Below, piece after piece: positions 36,211-49,200 of a stretch of 64,000 nucleotides of DNA (within the stretch, counting starts at the first letter, position 1; each line of letters starts with the position of its first letter). This DNA is from Congeria kusceri. Lineage: Eukaryota > Mollusca > Bivalvia > Myida > Dreissenidae. Position numbers and translations under genes: made by a program. The notes under the pieces are model-generated. The model had not been told where the DNA came from. It worked only from the letters and a program-made list of their open reading frames with translations, and did not search any database. Location of the stretch: positions 47,899,547 through 47,963,546 of the forward strand of contig CM051024.1 in assembly GCA_027627225.1 (NCBI GenBank), written 5' to 3'.

Positions 36211-37290
36211 TTTTTAATATGATCTGAATACGTTTGGTGAAATAGCGTAGATCAGGAACTGTGCCATGCTGACTGTTTGACTATTGTTCTAATTCAAACT
36301 TTATTTCTAAGTGTTTGTGTGTTGTCAACATGTGTTTCAATTTATTCAAAAAACTTTTCATTTCTAAAAATAGATAATTTGTATGGTTTTGAAACTGAGG
36401 TCCTTTCTGGGAGACAAAGAAATGAACTTTTTGAGTGGCGTGAAATTAAATAAGTGACTTGCATTTAATATACACGTGCATGCTTAATGATTATGCAGTT
36501 TTGTCTCATTAAATGTATTCCGTGCCAATAAATAATTGATGTTTTTTATGTTGCACATGCTGACATGGACATAATATTAATACACGTTTATTCTTCAATT
36601 TTATTATGCACACCATCTGGTGCCTCAAAAAACCTGGGCGTGCGCAATATGAAATAGATCCCCCCCCCCCCCCAGCAGGCAGTTTCTTTACATTTAGGGG
36701 TCATGGACAAAATAATTGGATTAAAAATTAAATTACTCACCGGATCAAGAATAAATTAGTTAGCATTGTTAAGAAAAGTGTCAGATTGATCCAAATCAAC
36801 AAAAAAGTAATTGCCATTATACAACCGCTTATTTGGATGGGGTGGCAGATTTAGGACAGTGGCGGATTTATGCACTGCACAACTATAAGTCACAGAAACA
36901 TGCAAAACTAACAGGCGGAATAAAAGGGGAAAACACAACAAAATCCGCATAAAATAAATAGAACAACCCTTTAATAAAGGAAAATCAAAGCAAACACAAA
37001 GCAGGTGAACAATGGTGTGAAAACAACATGAACATCGAATCTTCTGACATGTTCTGACAATAATACATAATCATACTGTATATTATGTGTGTTCTATGTA
37101 CAAACATGTTCACGGTGGGATTATAAACCCCTAATATGTAATTCCATAAATAATTCATTGAAAAATAAACATATACATTATGTACATATAATCAGAGCAA
37201 GATTACAGAAAAGAACATAAATGAATATGAAAACAACCAGAACCATACTCCATAATAATGTTTTGTTTATTTGTTATTCTTTAACATCAA
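36211..37290. other. Intergenic sequence with a poly-C run
   Basis: AT-rich apart from a C tract of about 15 at 36660-36674. No gene recognised. Confidence 0.5.
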
Positions 37291-37596
37291 ACTGATTATG
37301 TTAAGCATCTTCAACATGAATTGGTTATGTTAAGCATCTTCAACATGAATTGGTTATGGTAAGCATCTTCAACATGAATTGGTTATGTTAAGCATCTTCA
37401 ACATGAATTGGTTATGGTAAGCATCTTCAACATGAATTGGTTATGTTAAGCATCTTCAACATGAATTGGTTATGTTAAGCATCTTCAACATGAATTGGTT
37501 ATGTTAAGCATCTTCAACATGAATTGGTTATGTTAAGCATCTTCAACATGAATTGGTTATGCTAAGCATCTTCAACATGAATTGGTTATGCTAAGC
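37291..37596 (+). repeat. 29-bp tandem repeat, about 10.5 units
   Basis: The unit TTGGTTATGTTAAGCATCTT plus CAACATGAA recurs every 29 bp. A few units have GGTAAG or GCTAAG in place of GTTAAG. Confidence 0.97.
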
Positions 37597-38440
37597 AAGT
37601 GAAAACAAGAACATATTGTGACTTGGCATCCACAATTTTTGCAACCTAAAAACTAATATTTATGATGGAATTCTGTCAGCTATTTGTCATAGTTTTCCAA
37701 AAATTGATGGATGCTAAAATTTAAATCCATGTGCATTACCATGGGTCAGCACAATACTATCATATGCAAAGTCGATGTTGTATACTGATGTTGTATCCTG
37801 ATGTTGTTTACCAGTTACATAGCATAGTTTTGCTCTAAGCCATTGATGTGTGCATTAAACATTGATGTTTATTTTACAGTAGACAGCAGTCAATATCCAC
37901 TGGCTACTTGTCAACATATCTGATGCTTAAATTCCTATTACACTAATACTAGCACCTATTACAACAGCATTTAAATATATATATATGTATACAAGATAAT
38001 GAAGAAAATGTCTGTCATCTGTCAAACATCAGAGCGAGGTTTTATTTTAATTCCCTGAATATTAAGATTCTGTTGGAGAATAGGTAATGTATATCAAATT
38101 GTAATTTTTATCATTTACACGATGAACGATGAATGAAAGACAAAACTGTCACACAAGCGTTAAGAAAAAAAATGTAGAAAAAATAAACATAGATATATTT
38201 TACTATTAACATCAGTATTCATGTTTAGTCTGCTAGTTTTCCTTCCATGTCCATTATTTATGAGTACATGATTGGATTCAGTCGTTTGATTATCAGTATC
38301 CAGTATTTCTTTTCACATTTGTTTTAAAACCCATATCATAAATGTTTGCTTTTTTTTAACATGCAGTAGGATTTGCTAAAAAAATTAACGTATGTTACCT
38401 TCATAGAAATTTAAGACTATGTAAAATAAAAGTGCCCAAG
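37597..38440. other. AT-rich intergenic sequence, nothing recognised
   Basis: No gene or repeat boundary was identified. Confidence 0.45.
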
Positions 38441-38444
38441 CATA

Positions 38445-38535
38445 TCGCCACCCTAGGATTACAAAGGCCAATCTTATATGTGTAGAGAAGCCGATAGGCC
38501 TTTGTAATACTTAGGTGGTGATACATCCCGTGTTG
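38445..38535. repeat. Short inverted repeat (CACCCTAGGATTACAAAGGCC)
   Basis: ATCGCCACCCTAGGATTAC and AAAGGCC pair with GGCCTTTGTAATACTTAGGT plus GGTGAT. The arms are about 25 bp around a 30-bp loop. It may be the remains of a small foldback element. Confidence 0.65.
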
Positions 38536-38539
38536 AAAA

Positions 38540-39090
38540 CCAGGGCCCGGTCTTATCAAAGATCTTATGACAAGTTTAAGTTACGACTGAATTTTGTAGT
38601 TAAAAAAATAGACATTTAAGATCATTATGTCCCTGAAAGAAAGGACATGTGAAAGATACCAAGGAAATGAATTCAATTACTGAAATAAAGTAATCATAGA
38701 TGTTGGTGCACAGCATTTATGCTTCTTCGAATATAGCATCGTAATGTAAATATGACCTACGATGTTTAATAAGACAGGTCCAAGGAGGTTCCAACTGCCT
38801 TTGAAATCAACAGCATTTAGTACTTTCTGGGTCCATATTTATACAGATTCTTAAGCCATTCTTAACTTAAGTTGAACATAAGTCAAAATTAGAATTTGTT
38901 TTTAAAACACTATGATTTGGAACATTTGCATGTCTAATGCTAGATAATAATACACACTGAATTGTATTGCAAATTATGTGTCAAAATCTTCGCAAAATGC
39001 ATTACTGTGTCCGAAAATCCAAGAATTAAATTTGAGAATTTTAAGATTTTTCTTAATTTTCGTCTAAGTTTATTTATAAATACCAGCCTA
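38540..39090. repeat. Two adjacent MITE-like segments
   Basis: 38540-38800 starts GGGCCCGGTCTTATCAAAGA and ends near TTTAATAAGACAGGTCC. 38828-39085 starts GGGTCCATATTTATACAG and TCTTAAG and ends TAAGTTTATTTATAAATAC. Each has loosely inverted ends. A related start (GGGCCCATATTAATAAAT) is at 63561. Confidence 0.5.
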
Positions 39091-39371
39091 GGTTGTCAAC
39101 CCTCGATATAATGTGGGATAATTACAAAGTTAACCAAGAGCAAATTCTGTCTGAAAATGCATTTTTCAAATCACTTGATTGGCAGCTTGATTCTAGTTTT
39201 CTTTTAGTAAATTCATGTATAAGAAATGAGCTTATTGTTATATATTTTTGCTGCATTGAACTATTAATTTATGAGATCCAGTGAACATCTTTGTGCTATA
39301 AACGTAACTATAGTAACAGTGCAAAATTCTTTGAATAAACCTTTGTGCAGTGATCTGAATAGAGTTCACTT

Positions 39372-39703
39372 AGGCCTACAAAAAATATGTTAGTTTCAGG
39401 TTACATGCCCAAAAAAATTAGGGTAGGTAGGTAGGTACATTTTTTTAAATATGTTTTTTTGGTAAATGGTCAACTAGATGATTCTAAAACTGAATGAATA
39501 TTCAAAACATATCAGTAATATCCTTTAACATTGTTTTGAAGTGGATGCTATCAAAACAAAACATTTATTTATCCATAAAACAATTAACTATTGGAAAAAA
39601 GTAACTAAAACAAAAAAATATCTGACAGACTCAATAAAATGTTCTATTGTCAGGGCACATTTTTAGGGTAGGTCAGGTAACCTGAAACAAACATGTTTTT
39701 GTA
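39372..39703. mobile_element. MITE-like element, relative of 29513-29818
   Basis: The left end AGGCCTACAAAAAATATG, with TTAGTTTCAGGTTACATG, is inverted as CAGGTAACCTGAAACAAAC and TTTTTGTACGCC. It has a short (GGTA)n run and no coding frame. Confidence 0.7.
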
Positions 39704-40048
39704 CGCCTTCTCTGTATAAAGCTAGGTAAAAGGTGACAAGAAAATTGTGAATTCAATAACTAAACAAAGTGGAATACATAGAAGTCGGAAAATGAAATAG
39801 CCTTATAAACATTTAGACAGCTAAAAAACTGTCTGGTGCAAACATAACATTGTGTAAATTTTCACAAAAACAAAATGATAAGAAGTAAATGAATAAATAG
39901 GTAAAATTGACATCAATTTAACACAATAATAATGAAAGCAACTGAATATCTTCATCAAAACAATGCATGAGGCGAACAGAATACATCAATGTCGAATAAA
40001 CATTTTGTTAGTTCCGACTGTTTTTTATCAGAATAAATAGCGGATATT

Positions 40049-40185
40049 TGTTGGTTTCGGCAGAGTATCGATTTTATATCACGAGCGATCGTTGACATTT
40101 ATATTTTCACGCGAGTGAAAATATAGATTTTATATGATCGCAAGTGAATTGTAGTCCATATTCTACAGAAACCAACACATTTTAT
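40049..40185. repeat. Inverted repeat with a perfect central hairpin
   Basis: The outer TGTTGGTTTCGGCAGAG pairs loosely with CTACAGAAACCAACACA. The centre TATATTTTCAC-GCGA-GTGAAAATATA is a perfect palindrome around 40106. It is likely a small foldback element. Confidence 0.7.
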
Positions 40186-40345
40186 TTTTATTTTTAGCTT
40201 TACCACAGTTTTTCTTTTCATGTTAATTGCTTTCCAAGTGGGTTTTATTGGAAAAATATCGGGGGCCTCATTTTGACAAGTTTGAGTCTGGCATCGTTGA
40301 TGGTCCTTTTCATTTACTGATTTAATCGGGAACCAGTATTAAAGA

Positions 40346-42139
40346 GTGGACAAGAGGGCCATGATGGCCCAAAGCGCTCACCTGAGTATGAGTATAACAG
40401 CGACCATTAGGGATGCAACAGGTACCCATAAATACCCTCATTCTCGATTTTATTAAAATGTAATCGAGTTCAGTTCCTCATTGGAAAATTAGGGTCAGGT
40501 CAGGTATCAAAATAATAGTGTAATTCAACCTTTTTAATCATCATCATCTTTTTTAAATTCTTCTCAATCTACAACAATATTCAACAAATTAATACAACCA
40601 AGTGCATCGCTTAAACTGTATGGACGTCTTAAGCCAAGGAGTTTCAAACCGTTCAGTTGAGGAAATTGTGTGACAGAGAGCATTGGCTCTTAACGGAACC
40701 GAAAATAAGCTCAGAGCAGCTTTATTTATTTGAAATGTCAAACTAATCGTTAATAAAAAGAACTGATAAATTTTTACATCGAACAAAACTTGTGACGGGT
40801 GGGAGGGTAGTTATTCAGTAATCATCGTGTCTTTTTCTGACGCCATATCTTTTCCCCGTCAAATACACACCTCGAATGACGATTCAATACCTTTAAAACC
40901 CATGTATATGCGTACACGAGAAGCCCGTGTATTATTTCCTGCTGAATTATTACCGCAAACATTCTGTAAAAGAACCTATGCACTATTTTCTTTTTGAAAA
41001 CAAAGATTTTATCAAGGTTTATATCTTAGAACTTAAATATCATGTAATACAAATAATATATATATCTTTTCCCTTCAGTTTAAACTTGAACTCTTACGAA
41101 AAGGGAAATTTCTATGTTATATAGGAGTACTCATTGTTAACATTAAGAACCATACACCTATCAACATTGTCAGATTAAATTATAAATACCTATACAACCT
41201 TTTAGCTGATTTGTGTAAACACTTACTAATCATCACACCAATTTTGAGTCACAGTTCAATTTTTGTGTGAAAAATTTGAAAAAGCATACAGTTTTGTGGT
41301 AAAATCAATTTTACTGATGCAGTTATATATGCAGGTGTCTATTGCACTAATCACTCTGCAAAATTCTTAAATTACAATTGATAAACTGCATATAAAACAC
41401 TGCTGTAATAAAACAGTTTATTCTATGTTTGACGTCTTATTCCAACTTCACATAATAGTGTGTTTATAGGTCAGTCCACAAGTTACATGATTAAATGATA
41501 CTGAATAAGTTACTAACTAAACAGTCCACAAACTACAGAAAATAATTAACCCTTACAGGCACTAGATCATATGATATAAATCCTATATTCTGATTGCTTG
41601 TTTACAACAGGAATTGTAGCTATTTATTGTTGTTTACATCTTTTTCCTAACTGTTTCCCAAGACAATTTTACTGCTGCACATATAGGTCAAAAGCAGGTT
41701 ATACATAGATTACTACATGTAAAGATGCTGATCTAAAATAGAAGTACCATGTTGACTCATAGTGATGTATTGATTTTTCTGATAAGCAGACTCCTCTACC
41801 TGGGTAATAGCTAAAGGGAAATAATACATTTATAGCACTTATCTTCCTGATACTGCATTTACCTCCCTTTACTAGGTGAGTTATTCAGGAATAGATGTAT
41901 TTGGGACAATAACTTTGGTGTTCCTGGTCCGATTGGGCCCATTATCAAACTTGTCCACGATTTTATGGTCATATACAAACTGTGCAATTTTGGTCAAAAT
42001 TTAATAAAAAATGTAGTCTTTATCGCGATAATGGTCCAAATTGTTGACGGCACCTTGACGACGGACGATAGATGACGGACGACGCCTGAGAGGTCCCTAT
42101 ACCCATAGCTCACTGAGCACTTCATGCTCAGGTGAGCTA
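40346..42139 (-). mobile_element. AGCTCACCTGAGC-terminal element, inverted copy
   Basis: Read on the minus strand it starts TTAGCTCACCTGAGCATGAA (42139) and ends CTCAGGTGAGCGC near 40388 then GGGCCATCATGGCCCTC (to 40346), the same ends as 8050-9506. The middle 1.4 kb has little evident similarity. It may be one long element, one that later gained other insertions (a TAGGGATGCAAC word occurs at 40408), or two fragments. Confidence 0.5.
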
Positions 42140-43670
42140 AAAATACCATTTGTGGTAATAGCCACTGTTTTAAACAGTGAAGTACCAATTTTATTTCACT
42201 GATATTTCCCTATAAATTACTTGAAAGCATAAAATAAAATAGAGACGCTTACAACATTCTGTAACAAAGCTTGTAAAATCAAATGGTAAATACTAATAAA
42301 CAGTTTGAAATTATTGCGACAGAATTTTAACTCTTCAAATGATTCCTTTTTCAGAGAATTTCAAAACAAGAAAAATAGCATGACTGTGATTTTTCACAAT
42401 TTCATTCCTTTACACCAAGTTTTTTACAAGTTTAAACCAAGATTGGACATTAACCTCAAGACATCTACATATATTCCAAACATAACAAAATTAAATGTGA
42501 ATTATGAAAGAACCCCCAACAAAATATAATATTATGGTGAGACAACAATTGGCTTTTGTACCATATAGATTGTGACTAGTAAATAAACCGTCTACTACCG
42601 GTAAAACTGCAAAACTGTTACTTCCTGAAGACTTGCTTAGACATATATTTAAGAATAAATTAAGGTAAATATGTCAATAACATAAATAATTTATAAATAA
42701 ATTATGGTAAGTTTAGTTTGGATAACACACTTTTAACTTATCAGTCTATAAAAAAAAACATGTGTTCCCTGTTTGAATATAGTGAAAAAAAGTTCAATAT
42801 TTCTTTGCTATAAACTCAAAATTTAAAATTCATGCCAAAATGTTTATTGTACTAAAATGAAATAAATAAATTACAAATAAATGCAACAGGCAAGTTCACT
42901 GATATCTGGTCTTGATGACGGGTAGAGTAAACTAACTGAAGAAAACAATGGACAGTCACATTGGTCAGGCAATCCATTTTTAATAGATCTGTATTTTGTT
43001 ATATGTGTATTCTCGGATATTAAATATATATTGAACTGACCATTGCAAAATGCATGGTCAAAATCTTCAATGTAGATTCTACTTAAAGAATTGCAAAAGC
43101 TGCAATTAAATAAAAACACAACATCAAAAATAACAACAACAAACAAATTCCATTTACAACATAAAAAAACGCAACAAAAAGAAACAACAATGAAAGGAAA
43201 AAACAACAGCAACAAAACAGTAGTCAGTTTTCCTCAAATATATGACATATTTCTGTCTTAAATATGAAAAAAATACACAAAAGTAAACTCCAACAGGAGT
43301 GTCTGTTACTAAATTCTAATTTGAAAAGCAAATCTGCTAAAGGCGTCAACAAAAATGCATGCTGTTCAATCCAGAATTGGGGACTTCGTCAAATATAATC
43401 TATAATAGTTACTTTAAATGAATATACTAAATTATTAACTTGGAATTATAATTTGTGTCTTTTCATTCATTTCCTCATAAACTGTATTTTTTCCATCATA
43501 CATACAAATAAGAAATATGATCAGCAAAATATTTACAGCAAAATATTTACAAAAGTTTTCATCCCTACCATTTCCAAAATAATATACAAGGGCAGACAAT
43601 GTTACAACTGATGCCTCTGAGCATCAATTCATACATTGTCGCCTTCAGAAAATTAATTTGCGAAAATTTT
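42140..43670 (-). other. Probable DUSP 3' UTR or flanking sequence
   Basis: Downstream of the DUSP stop codon on the minus strand. It is AT-rich with no recognised frame. Minus-strand AATAAA hexamers occur at 42843-42848 and 42189-42194. The transcript end is not determinable here. Confidence 0.4.
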
Positions 43671-43958
43671 ACAAATGTTTGGCCTCATCACCTACCGGTA
43701 TGTACATATTATAGAGAATATATTACAAATGTTTGGCCTCGTCACCTACCGGTATGTACATATTATACGAGAAAATATTACAAATGTTTGGCCTCATCAC
43801 GTAACGGTATGTACATATTATAGAGAATATATTACAAATGTTTGGCCTCGTCACCTACCGGTATGTACATATTATACGAGAAAATATTACAAATGTTTGG
43901 CCTCATCACGTAACGGTATGTACATATTATACGAGAAAATATTACAAATGTTTGGCCT
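43671..43958 (-). repeat. 54/55-bp tandem repeat beside the DUSP stop codon
   Basis: Five full units and a partial sixth. The plus-strand unit is ACAAATGTTTGGCCTCATCA plus CCTACCGGTATGTACATATT. Two linked variants alternate: TAGAGAATATATT units, and TACGAGAAAATATT units one base longer. The array ends 23 bp before the stop codon of the minus-strand gene, so it should lie in the 3' UTR. Confidence 0.95.
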
Positions 43959-43980
43959 GCCCATGCAGTCATGAGCAACG

Positions 43981-46222
43981 TCAAGAAACCTGGATCAGTT
44001 CCAGGCTGCTGTGTATAGAATTGTGGCTGCTAGTGGAAGACAGACTACTGTTTGAATGGTATATATCGGGTAAATCACTACCGCATGCAAGTTTCTCAAG
44101 ACACAACGAGGGGGAGGCAAATCTATCACGCTTTATAATACCAAAATGTCTTAAGACCCGGTCAAAATGCGACCACTCACAATTCGGCGCGGAGCTATCG
44201 TCCTCCGAACTCAAGATATCGTCTAGACTTCGAGACTTCCGGTTTACTTCGAACGTCTGAGACTTCATCATTGCTGCCTCCATTGCTGCGGTAATTTGTC
44301 GATAAACTTCACGTTCGGAGTAGCGTCCTAGTCTAAATCGGACATCGTTCATGTACTCTGATGGTTTTGATTTTTTCCCGTTCTGCGAATACATGTCAGA
44401 CGCGTCGTCCTGAGATGCTGAACTACTGGATGAATGCGGCGAATCCTGACAGTCGGACCCAAGGTCAAAGGTCGGGTACGTTGAAAATGCTATGCTGTTA
44501 GGTCTTGCCATTGTCCGCTTTGCACGACCTTCTCGTTTACGTACAGATGATTTCTGCTGAGTAGCACTTGTCGGAGATGAAATATTGCTGTTTCCACTCG
44601 AAGGAGAGTTGCCTGTGGGAGAATCGGAGATTTCGGCGTCCATCAGATCAGTAAGATCACTGTTCAAAGGACGTTTGAGACCGGATGTTCGCGGAGATGT
44701 ATTATTTGACAAAAGGTTTTCATTGGAACTCGACAAACACGGTGTAAAGTTCAATTTGTCTAGAGAGGTAGATGGAAAACTACTCAGTTTTTCTAAACTG
44801 TCGTTCATAGACCTATGTTTGTAGTTATGATGACAATCTAGACTGGAAAAACCCTGGTCACTTTGTTCAACATCCATCTTTGCTGAGTCCATTTCTTTAT
44901 CACTGTTTTCATTACTTCCAAATTGCAACTTCGATAATGCCGTGGTCGGTGATTGAGCCATTAGGGACAGCGGTAATGAGGCAGATAGATTGAATTTCTT
45001 CAGTTTCACAGTCTGTGTGGTTGTAACAGAACCTGGTGACATCGGCTGTGAGAATTTTGGAATGTTTGAAGAATAACCTGAAATCCCTGATCTTGATATG
45101 AAATCCACTTTCCTCTCAATTTTGCAGGCAGATGGTTCCATGCTCCCTTGCAATGAAGTAGGCGAAGTATTCGATGATTTGAGAGGTGAAGACATATCTG
45201 AGGTGGATACTGGGGACAGAGGTAACGTCAATGAATTCCTCAGCGGTCGCTTCTCGCCGAGTTTTATGGGGCTATGACCTTGGAATGAGAAGCTAGCCAA
45301 TGTCGAAGGAGAATGTGACACCAGTTTTGATTCTGAGAGACTAGAGTATGCGGATGTCGTAGCTGACAATATTTCTGAAGCTTCACATTTTGAGGAGGTG
45401 CGTTTTGATTTTTCGAATGTCAAAACACTTGAATACTCTGAGATACGCGTATTCTTGCCTTTCCCTGAATAAGGAACAAGGGCGATGTCACCAACAACAG
45501 ACCTTGTGGAAACCGTTGACTCACCGCATGGGAACGGCGACAACAACTCCATAGAACTCTCTGTTGTCTGAAATGAGGTAGAATAAACATTTTCCTGCGA
45601 CTTAGCGTTAAAAATTGGCGAAGGCGTCTCCGATGCTTCTTTAATGTCCGATAAAGATTTTGACGGCATAATGTTCACCTCACGTCCCTTGTTAAGCGAC
45701 AAAGGCACTCGTCGGGCCAGCAGATCCAGCCCTAGGTTTAGAACACAGGGTCGACCAGGGCCACCATCTTTCCGGTCTGAGTAAGACATCTCAGACAAGC
45801 ACTTGGTCGATGACGTATGAGTCACTTCCTTTTCTTTGACCTCAGAACTCTGATATGACAAATGAAATGATGACTTTTTAATCGATAATCCAGGTGGTTT
45901 CTGCGGCATAGAATTCCTATCCAGCACACAACGCGGTGACAAACCCTGAGATTTTAAACAGTCTGTTGAAACGGAGAACCCTTTTTTGTTGGAGGCATTG
46001 AGGGAGGAGCTAAAGCCTGAGGAGGCGGGGCTAGCCCAAGAGGGGGCGGGGCTGGTCCAGGAGGGGGAGGGGCTTGTCCAGGGGTCTGTTTTAAGGCCCT
46101 GGCTCTCGCCACACTCGTTATTGTTCAGTTCTCGCTCCTGTTGTAGTTGATTCTCAAACTCCAACAACTGGCCGAGGAAGTTGAAGTTTGGAGAAATCGT
46201 CGGTCTCTTGTCTTTTACATAT
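43981..46222 (-). CDS. DUSP8/16: DUSP8/16-like last coding exon (end of catalytic domain and Ser/Pro tail)
   Basis: The minus-strand acceptor is AATTTCAG|ATATG. The exon completes a split Arg codon, then YVKDKRPTISPNFNFLGQL and LEFENQLQQE. The tail has three 7-residue repeats W(T/A)SPxxS near 46010-46080, a basic KREGRAKR patch, and many SP sites. A dense C-terminal block follows (RFRLGRYSEREVYRQI; SRSLDDILSSEDD; WSHFDRVLRHFGIIKRDRF), then stop TGA at 43983-43981. The regular Ser content and long open frame (746 codons) leave no doubt that this is coding. Confidence 0.96.
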
Positions 46223-49200
46223 CTGAAATTAATAAAACATTGCTTAATAATCGTCTACTCGGCAACAACTCGCGTTTTTTACATATCTGAAATAAAAATA
46301 TATTTCACATAATAACTGTCTACTCATCAGTGAACAGCTTTTTGTTCAGCAAACATGCCACTTATCAATAACAATAAAATTTAATGAAATTTTTACCTTA
46401 AAAACTGCCTATCAGAGACAAGAAAATCTTTTATTAACATTTTTGCTTAGTAATTCCTATGCAAAATGTCGCCAAACTTAGAGTAGTAATTCAATATCTG
46501 CAGAGTAAAATATAAGCACATATTGTTGCACCAAGGTGACTTAGAGCAAGACTGTATTAACTATTAGTACTTTGCATACAAGTTATTGCACTAAGTCATC
46601 AAAATGAACCTCAGAAAAGCCTTTGCTCATCTGTCATACATGACTTTTATTGTAGGTGTGAATGCGAAAGCTCAGAGCAAGACTGTATTAACAAATAACA
46701 TTTTACATATGAGCTATTGTTGTTTTGCACTTTGTCTTCAAAAGGAACCGTGAAAAAGCCTTTGCTAGTCTGCCCATACCTGTAAGCGTCGTCATAGGAC
46801 ATTTTCAGATGTTTCATGATGTAGGCAATGGCCAGCGTTGGGGATCTCGAGATACCAGCCAGACAATGGACCAGACAGCAGCCATTGGCCTCCCGAACCT
46901 TGTCTGAAAAAACGCACGGCAATTTCTTGATAATGCAGCTGAGTCAATTGTACAGAATTATTTGGTTTATCAGCTCATACCTCTAGTATAATCACTGGAA
47001 CTTGTTAATAAAACTGTTAATAAAACTGTTAATATAACTGTAAAGAAGTATTTAAATAGCATAGCTTATAAGTACTGATTTGTTATTGGGTGATCCTGTT
47101 TATTTTTCACTGGCAATGTCTTTACAAAAATGTTCTCTATCAAGATGTTGACCAGATTAGCTACACTTATAGTCACAAATATCATAATTGTACAGTTTCA
47201 CAACCATAAAACCTTATTTTTGGCCCAAAAAAAAAAACCTCCAAAAAAAACTGTTGATGCATAATTGATGCATGAAACTCATCTGCCATGCATAAAACTG
47301 AGCATTGTTTACCAGCTGATCCAGTTGCCTGTTATCCGACAAAACAATTCGCCACATGTTCCTTATTTACGATCACATCCAATTGATTTTCCAATTGATT
47401 TTCCATTATTGTGCAGCGTGTTGTAAATAGCATTGCCCCATGTTAGCGAAATAAAACGGAACGAAAATGAGACGATGACACAGAACGTATCATGACAGGA
47501 AATGTCTTCAGTAATATGAATTAAAACAAATAGATAATGATCCCTTGTTAGCAAATAAATTAAATTCGTCTCAGTATACACAGTCACCCTAGAGTTTTAA
47601 GAACATACATTCTGTTGAGGTTTCATTAATAATTCATAATTACTTCCCTTTGAAAACCAACCTGTGACCTTTTAACGGAAACTAATCATTTTTAAATTGA
47701 GCTACATGAAGTTTCCTTCAAACTATGATACATTGTTTAGTGCCAACGAACTAAATAAACTGTCAACAAGAATCATGACTAGATATTTGCATGAATAAAT
47801 TACTATATGGAATTTATAACTTCAGGAAGTTCTGACTTGTATAAATGGATAACATTTTTCTTGCATAACTGAATAAAACAATAAGTTATAATAACAGAAA
47901 AGTGTAATTTATTTATTAGAATATTGTTAATTTGTTCATGTTACCCTCTATACTTATTTAATCAAAAGTGTAATAAATAATAATTATGCTTACAAAAACA
48001 TCACAAGTCTTCTGATTTTAAAGCAACTACTTGGAGTTTTATTCTTTACTTTTTTTGTTAAATACAACTGTTTTTTTTAATATGTTCACTTTGGAACACA
48101 CAATTTTCTGACTGCACAGGCTAATCCAGGACGACACTTCACGCACACGCATTAAGTCCGGTTCTCCCACGACGCGCCTCAAAAAAAGTCTTGTAGTATA
48201 CCCATTTACTTACCGAGACACAATAAGGCCTGTTAGAAGAACAGAATAAGTTTGGCACTCTAGTTATCATATACCCATTTACTTACCTATAAGCTGGAAG
48301 ACCTGTTCGAAGTACAGCATAAGTTGGTCCATTCAATTACCTAGGAACTGGAAGGCCATGTTCAAAGTATGGGATCAGTTTTTCATTGTAGTTGTCTTAT
48401 ACCCATTCACTTACCTATACACTGGAAGACCTGTTGAAATTATGAGAGAAGTTTGGCCCATGCTCTTACCTAAAAACTGGAAGGCCTGTTGAAATGATGA
48501 GATGAGTTTGGCCCATGCTCTTACCTAAAAACTGGAAGGCCTGTTGAAATGATGAGATAAGTCTGGCCCATGCTCTTACCTAAAAACTGGAAGGCCTGTT
48601 GAAATGATGAGATAAGTCTGGCCCATGCTCTTACCTAAAAACTGGAAGGCCTGTTGAAATGATGAGATAAGTCTGGCCCATGCTCTTACCTAAAAACTGG
48701 AAGGCCTGTTGAAATGATGAGATAAGTCTGGCCCATGCTCTTACCTAAAAACTGGAAGACCTGTTGAAATTATGAGATAAGTCTGGCCCATGCTCTTACC
48801 TAAAAACTGGAAGACCTGTTGAAATGATGAGATAAGTCTGGTCCATGCTCTTACCTAAAAACTGGAAGACCTGTTGAAATGATGAGATAAGTCTGGCCCA
48901 TGCTCTTACCTATAAACTGGAAGGCCTGTTGAAATGATGAGATAAGTCTGGCCCATGCTCTTACCTATACACTGGAAGGCCTGTTGAAATTATGAGATAA
49001 GTCTGGCCCATGCTCTTACCTAAAAACTGGAAGGCCTGTTGAAATTATGAGATAAGTCTGGCCCATGCTCTTACCTAAAAACTGGAAGGCCTGTTGAAAT
49101 GATGAGATAAGTCTGGCCCATGCTCTTACCTAAAAACTGGAAGGCCTGTTGAAATGATAAGTCTGGCCCATGCTCTTACCTAAAAACTGGAAGACCTGTT

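Noticed and set aside
36660..36674. Poly-C and poly-G tracts (also 18686, 29766, 57920, 60768) as possible regulatory elements
   Set aside because: They are isolated homopolymers, mostly inside MITE-like repeats, with no supporting context.
43599..44824. Plus-strand open frames across 43.6-44.8 kb
   Set aside because: They cover the 54/55-bp array and the antisense of the DUSP last coding exon.
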